64,000 bases of DNA from Treponema lecithinolyticum ATCC 700332 (GTDB lineage Bacteria > Spirochaetota > Spirochaetia > Treponematales > Treponemataceae), in assembly GCA_000468055.1 (NCBI GenBank), contig KI260564.1, positions 55,827 through 119,826 of the forward strand, written 5' to 3'. The notes beneath the pieces were generated by a model. That model saw only the letters and a program-made list of their open reading frames with translations, was not told where the DNA came from and did not search any database. Shown here in pieces: positions 62,964 through 64,000 of this stretch (the stretch's first letter is position 1; each line of letters starts with the position of its first letter). Made by a program: the position numbers and the translations under genes.

Positions 62964-64000
62964 CTAAATATGTATAGTTACCGGTTTATATCCGCTTTCT
63001 GCAGTCCACACAAAATCCTCTCCTTTTACCGCTGTTGTATCGGTTGCCATAATATTGGTGTGTACCGTAATTTTAGTTTTGCCGTTTTCGTTACTTTCGG
63101 TAAAATCGTAACCGCCTTTACCGAATAAATTTTTAATCTGCGGCTTATTCATTTTGTAGGTTGTGCACGTGTAAGTACCGTTATCTCTTTTTTCCCATTC
63201 CATGTTTACGTAATCCATGCTCATCGTTTTTGAATACAAAATAACCTTATTCCATTCAAGAACAATGATTACCTCTCCCAAAGCCGGTACCGTACCGTAA
63301 TACGATCCGAAATATTTTTTTACTTCGTTTTGGGGAGCTTTAGGTAAATCGATTTCGATAGGCACATTGTATACGTTAGAGTCGCCGTTTTCTGCAGTTA
63401 CTGTAACATTAGTACCATCGGTTAAATTATAAAAATCCGCAGCTGTTTTGGAGTTTTCCAGTTTTACTCCGCCGATGGATAGCTTTGCTTTTGCACTTGC
63501 AGTAAACGTGGGTTTAAGTGATTTTATGGTTGCCTCGGTTGTACCTGCAGGGAATTTAATAAAGATAAGTCCTCTGCCCCCTGAGAAGCCTACCAACCCG
63601 CTAACATCTTCCGGCAAAAGAGGATTTACGTCTTTTTTGAAGTCGAATGTAAGTATTTTTTTTCCGCTGAATTTACCTGAAGCAGGTTCGGCTTCAACTT
63701 GCACTATATAAATCTGCTTGGAACCGTCTTCGGCTGTTATACCGTAGCGTACAAGGCGGGTAAAATCATTTTCCGTTTTTCCGCTTTCTTGTGCAGCATC
63801 TTTTACAAAAGCACGGGCTTTGTTGCTTAAAACAAAACTGGGTTTTAATTTTTTTACATCTGTACCGTTAGGTACTATCACACATACCGTTTTTGAAAGT
63901 TCATCGATTATACCGGTTACATCCTTTGCCAAAACTGTATTGTCCGCAGCTTTTAAAGCAAATTCAAGCAGCTGTTTTTCGGAAGATTTTACCCCCCCCC
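62964..64000 (-). CDS. array lipoprotein 1 (5' end beyond window): two beta-sandwich repeats plus C-terminal YS-MS domain
   Basis: The open frame continues to the right edge. It begins with Gly codons from a run of at least nine G, then VKSSEKQLLEFALKAADN, nearly the same as the array member at 62049. Repeat one (VTGIIDELSKTVCVIVP, QESGKTENDF, YGITAEDGSKQIYIVQVE) is followed by a second, more divergent repeat and the C-terminal domain with VKKYFGSYYG and YSKTMSMDYVNMEWEK. The signal peptide and lipobox must lie outside the window. A TTG at 63932 is not the start. Confidence 0.82.
   Translation of the reverse strand, partial: GGVKSSEKQLLEFALKAADNTVLAKDVTGIIDELSKTVCVIVPNGTDVKKLKPSFVLSNKARAFVKDAAQESGKTENDFTRLVRYGITAEDGSKQIYIVQVEAEPASGKFSGKKILTFDFKKDVNPLLPEDVSGLVGFSGGRGLIFIKFPAGTTEATIKSLKPTFTASAKAKLSIGGVKLENSKTAADFYNLTDGTNVTVTAENGDSNVYNVPIEIDLPKAPQNEVKKYFGSYYGTVPALGEVIIVLEWNKVILYSKTMSMDYVNMEWEKRDNGTYTCTTYKMNKPQIKNLFGKGGYDFTESNENGKTKITVHTNIMATDTTAVKGEDFVWTAESGYKPVTIHI
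63992..64000. repeat. homopolymer run of at least nine C (G on the coding strand)
   Basis: Positions 63992-64000 are all C and the run reaches the window edge, so its full length is unknown. On the minus strand it codes for Gly in the linker after the expected lipobox of array lipoprotein 1. A length change not divisible by three would shift the frame. Confidence 0.85.

Overview
The window reads as chromosome from a spirochaete of the genus Treponema. Gene order matches the treponemal core: dnaG-rpoD, rnpB, mreB-mreC-mreD-mrdA-rodA, and rpsB-tsf-frr-uppS-cdsA-dxr-rseP. Moderate G+C, many lipoproteins with relaxed lipoboxes and a poly-G tract inside a lipoprotein gene fit the same group. I cannot name the species; a host-associated (for example oral) treponeme is an inference. 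Layout: 1-9.0 kb holds the end of an unknown gene, a membrane protein with a LuxR-type HTH followed by pseudouridine catabolism genes (psuK, psuG), rnz, a GldA/GldG-type ABC system with a DUF4340-like partner, and a stomatin-like membrane protein. 9.1-17.4 kb holds aroH, tRNA-Thr and tRNA-Tyr, an MBL hydrolase, mltG, dnaG, rpoD, a zinc-ribbon coiled-coil protein and RNase P RNA. 17.4-24.1 kb is the elongation cluster (TPR protein, MreBCD, PBP2, RodA). 24.2-35.9 kb holds a HAD phosphatase, mfd, exported or unknown proteins, a degenerate-receiver protein, thrC, thiI, tRNA-Leu and tRNA-Gly. 36.0-41.3 kb is an unusual cassette: two related membrane proteins around a CrtI/retinol-saturase-like flavoenzyme and a flavin/2Fe-2S reductase, behind a strong promoter with a palindrome, followed by plsC. 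41.4-45.4 kb is an outer-membrane-protein plus tandem-lipoprotein operon. 45.4-60.4 kb returns to housekeeping genes (rnc, acpP, rpmF, coaD, tRNA-Arg, maf, translation, isoprenoid and phospholipid genes, rseP, a cluster-less MutY and a CMP-kinase-like protein). 60.5-64 kb is an array of four related lipoproteins; the last runs off the window through a run of at least nine G. The most interesting regulatory signal is that about ten genes have a sigma70-type promoter whose -10 hexamer ends only 6-9 nt before the start codon and have no usable Shine-Dalgarno sequence. These are predicted leaderless mRNAs (HTH gene, rnz, aroH, MBL hydrolase, thiI, plsC, OMP gene, coaD, lipoprotein at 47370, cmk). 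Other leading candidates are the membrane redox cassette and the modular lipoprotein family with a candidate phase-variable tract. No CRISPR array, insertion sequence or prophage was seen.
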